From positions 1 through 6,953 of the forward strand of contig JAZQMT010000021.1 of the NCBI GenBank assembly GCA_045543635.1: 6,953 bases of DNA. Reading direction: 5' to 3'. The notes beneath the pieces were generated by a model. It was given only the letters and a program-made list of their open reading frames with translations, was not told the origin of the DNA and made no database searches. Below, in pieces: positions 5,444-6,953 of this stretch. Position numbers and translations under genes: made by a program. Every line of letters begins with the position of its first letter. The stretch's first letter is position 1. The DNA comes from SIG578 sp045543635. Lineage in GTDB: Bacteria > Bacillota > Clostridia > Oscillospirales > Ruminococcaceae.

Positions 5444-6280
5444 ATGAATATAGTTGAAACAATTAAATCAAACCTTGAGCAGATGACAAAATCGGAATAC
5501 AGAGTTGCCACATATTTTTTAACTAATCCAAACGATTTTGCTTTTGAAACCCTTGATGCCATAGCAACAAAAATGGATACAAGTACTACTTCTGTTATTC
5601 GTTTTTGCCGCAAACTTGGTTTTTCAGGTTATAAAACTTTTCAAGACAAGGTGCGCTCTGGCTTTAAATATGAACTTACCCTTCCTGATAAGTTTGAAAG
5701 AACTGTTAACGGTGGCGCTTATAACACACAGTTTTCTCAAACCGTCCAAAATACGATCGATTGTATTGAACAAACGTTTCGCAATCTTCCTGCTTCACAA
5801 ATCAATGATGCCATATATGCCATTGCTAATGCCAAAAGGGTGTTTTGTTTCGGGCTCAAAGAATCTTTTGCTCTGGCACATTATGCATATACGAGATTTT
5901 TAACCGTTCGCAATAATGTTTTCATGCTAACAGCGGGGCAAGGTGGAGAAATTGAATCTGTTTTAAGTTTAGGGAAAGAAGATGTTTGTATTTTTTTCTT
6001 GTTTCACAGATATACAAAGCATTCTCCACAGATTCTTGAGTTGTTGAAAAAACAAGGTGTTACGGTTATACTTATAACTTCCCCTCCTTATGATGAGGTA
6101 GAAGGTAATTCATCGGTACTCCTCCCGTGTTTTGTTAATATAAACGGCATTAAAAACTCTGCCGCTGCACCGGTATGTATCATAGACCATCTATGCAATG
6201 CTTTAGTTGTTGCTAGCGGAAACCGAGCTCTTAATTATATGAAAAAATCCGAAATTCTCTTTAAAGAATTTACATTTTAG
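5444..6280 (+). CDS. MurR/RpiR-family transcriptional regulator (HTH + SIS domains)
   Basis: This 278-residue cytoplasmic DNA-binding protein has the usual RpiR length and layout. The N-terminal HTH_6 domain (about 1-75) opens with Met-Thr-Lys-Ser-Glu-Tyr-Arg-Val-Ala (14-22). It contains the recognition-helix pattern Ser-Thr-Thr-Ser-Val-Ile-Arg-Phe-Cys-Arg-Lys-Leu-Gly-Phe (47-60), nearly identical in form to many family members. The C-terminal SIS domain (about 118-255) should bind a phosphosugar effector, but its ligand loops are unusual. Phe-Gly-Leu-Lys-Glu-Ser (136-141) replaces the usual G-x-G-x-S, and Leu-Phe-His-Arg-Tyr-Thr (186-191) replaces the usual S-x-S-G-x-T. A non-sugar or altered effector is therefore plausible. 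It is transcribed away from the cyclodeaminase-family gene, with a candidate operator between them, and its stop codon overlaps the ribosome site of the downstream transporter. It probably controls both. Confidence 0.88.
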   Translation: MNIVETIKSNLEQMTKSEYRVATYFLTNPNDFAFETLDAIATKMDTSTTSVIRFCRKLGFSGYKTFQDKVRSGFKYELTLPDKFERTVNGGAYNTQFSQTVQNTIDCIEQTFRNLPASQINDAIYAIANAKRVFCFGLKESFALAHYAYTRFLTVRNNVFMLTAGQGGEIESVLSLGKEDVCIFFLFHRYTKHSPQILELLKKQGVTVILITSPPYDEVEGNSSVLLPCFVNINGIKNSAAAPVCIIDHLCNALVVASGNRALNYMKKSEILFKEFTF

Positions 6281-6290
6281 GTGGTATTTT

Positions 6291-6953
6291 ATGAAAAAAA
6301 AGAGTTTGATAAAAGGCTACATTTTTGTTATTATGAGTGCGTTGATTTTTGGACTTATGCCTCTTATGGCAAAGTTTATCTATGCAGAAGGCGTTAATCC
6401 CCCAACACTCGTTTTTTAAGAAACGCTATCTCAGTTCCAATGCTTGCTATTCTGACATTTTTAACAGGCAACACAATTAAGATAAAAACTGCCGCAATTC
6501 CCGGAATAAGTGTGATTGCACTTATGGGATGCTGTATAACACCTCTGCTTTTGTTCAACTCGTATAACCATATTCCGTCAGGTACTGCCACGGTTTTTCA
6601 TTTCATATATCCCGCTGTTGTAGTAATTGGCGAATTTGTCTTTTTGAAAAACAAAATTAAATACGGACATATTGTAAGTGTAATTATTTGCATTGTAGGT
6701 ATCGCATTGTTTTATAACCCAAACAATGCAATTAACTTTAAAGGCGGATTTTATGCACTTGTATCCGGAATCACATACGCGATATACATTATATGTCTTT
6801 CAGGTTTCCTATACAAAGAAATACCTAGTTTTACTTTTAGTTTTTATGTCGCATTAATTTGTTCGACAGCTATGTTCTGTGTATGTATTTTTACCAACCA
6901 ACTTGCACTTCCTCAATCTGTTTCTGGATGGCTGCTGTCATTTTTATTTGCAT
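6291..6953 (+). pseudogene. EamA/DMT-family transporter, frameshifted and cut by the window end
   Basis: ATG 6291 follows the ribosome site AGGTGG (6279-6284), which overlaps the regulator's stop, so the gene is the second in that operon. Frame 0 gives 42 residues typical of a DMT first membrane span, then stops at TAA 6417-6419 right after six Ts (6412-6417). Shifting back one base at that run restores the expected Val-Phe-Leu-Arg-Asn-Ala continuation and an open frame of 179 more codons to the window edge. The joined 221 residues of a usual ~300 show six or seven membrane spans and the EamA-like segment Gly-Thr-Ala-Thr-Val-Phe-His-Phe-Ile-Tyr-Pro-Ala (98-109), followed by Gly-Glu (114-115). 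DMT proteins move amino acids, amines and other metabolites, so it may carry the substrate of the divergent gene. A one-T deletion, a sequencing error or programmed slippage would all explain the break. Confidence 0.8.

Noticed and set aside
6394..6591. Open frame of 65 codons on the - strand
   Set aside because: It is antisense to the transporter sequence, which remains clearly recognisable in the + strand frame after the frameshift.

Overview
The window looks like part of a low-to-moderate GC Firmicute chromosome, most likely a clostridial gut-type bacterium. The reasons are strong GA-rich ribosome binding sites, textbook TTGACA/TATAAT-type promoters with 17-bp spacers, and AT-rich intergenic DNA. 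The lineage is inference from sequence style, not from a marker gene. No RNA gene, CRISPR array, insertion sequence or phage gene was seen.

Region A (1-2591, + strand) is the end of a surface-polysaccharide gene cluster. It holds the last 44 codons of a glycosyltransferase, a complete family-4 (GT-B) glycosyltransferase, and a multi-membrane-span O-antigen ligase/polymerase-like protein that starts at a GTG codon. The genes are 14-21 bp apart and read as one operon whose promoter lies left of the window.

Region B (2592-3837, + strand) is a Gfo/Idh/MocA NAD(P)-dependent oxidoreductase. It has its own near-consensus promoter (2699-2727) and a hairpin terminator (3844-3887). Its sequence resembles the sugar-nucleotide dehydrogenases (WbpB/WlbA-like) common in polysaccharide clusters, so it may supply a modified sugar to region A, but it is a separately controlled transcript.

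Region C (3838-4115) is non-coding. It contains the terminator, a nested inverted repeat, and a compact 62-bp palindromic element (4034-4095) that looks like a small interspersed repeat.

Region D (4116-6953) is a more AT-rich, divergent module. On the - strand is a protein of the ornithine cyclodeaminase/mu-crystallin family that lacks both catalytic acids of true ornithine cyclodeaminase. Facing away from it is an RpiR-type regulator with a degenerate sugar-phosphate (SIS) site. Ten bases after the regulator is an EamA/DMT-family membrane transporter that carries a -1 frameshift at a T-run after codon 42 and runs off the window end. The intergenic region between the divergent genes carries two face-away promoters and a perfect 8-8-8 inverted repeat (GTTTTGTA ... 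TACAAAAC), a good candidate operator for the regulator. I infer a regulated amine/amino-acid metabolism and transport unit.

Nothing here is clearly a new system. The most worthwhile leads are the regulator/enzyme/transporter module with its non-canonical active sites, its candidate operator, the frameshifted transporter, and the palindromic repeat.
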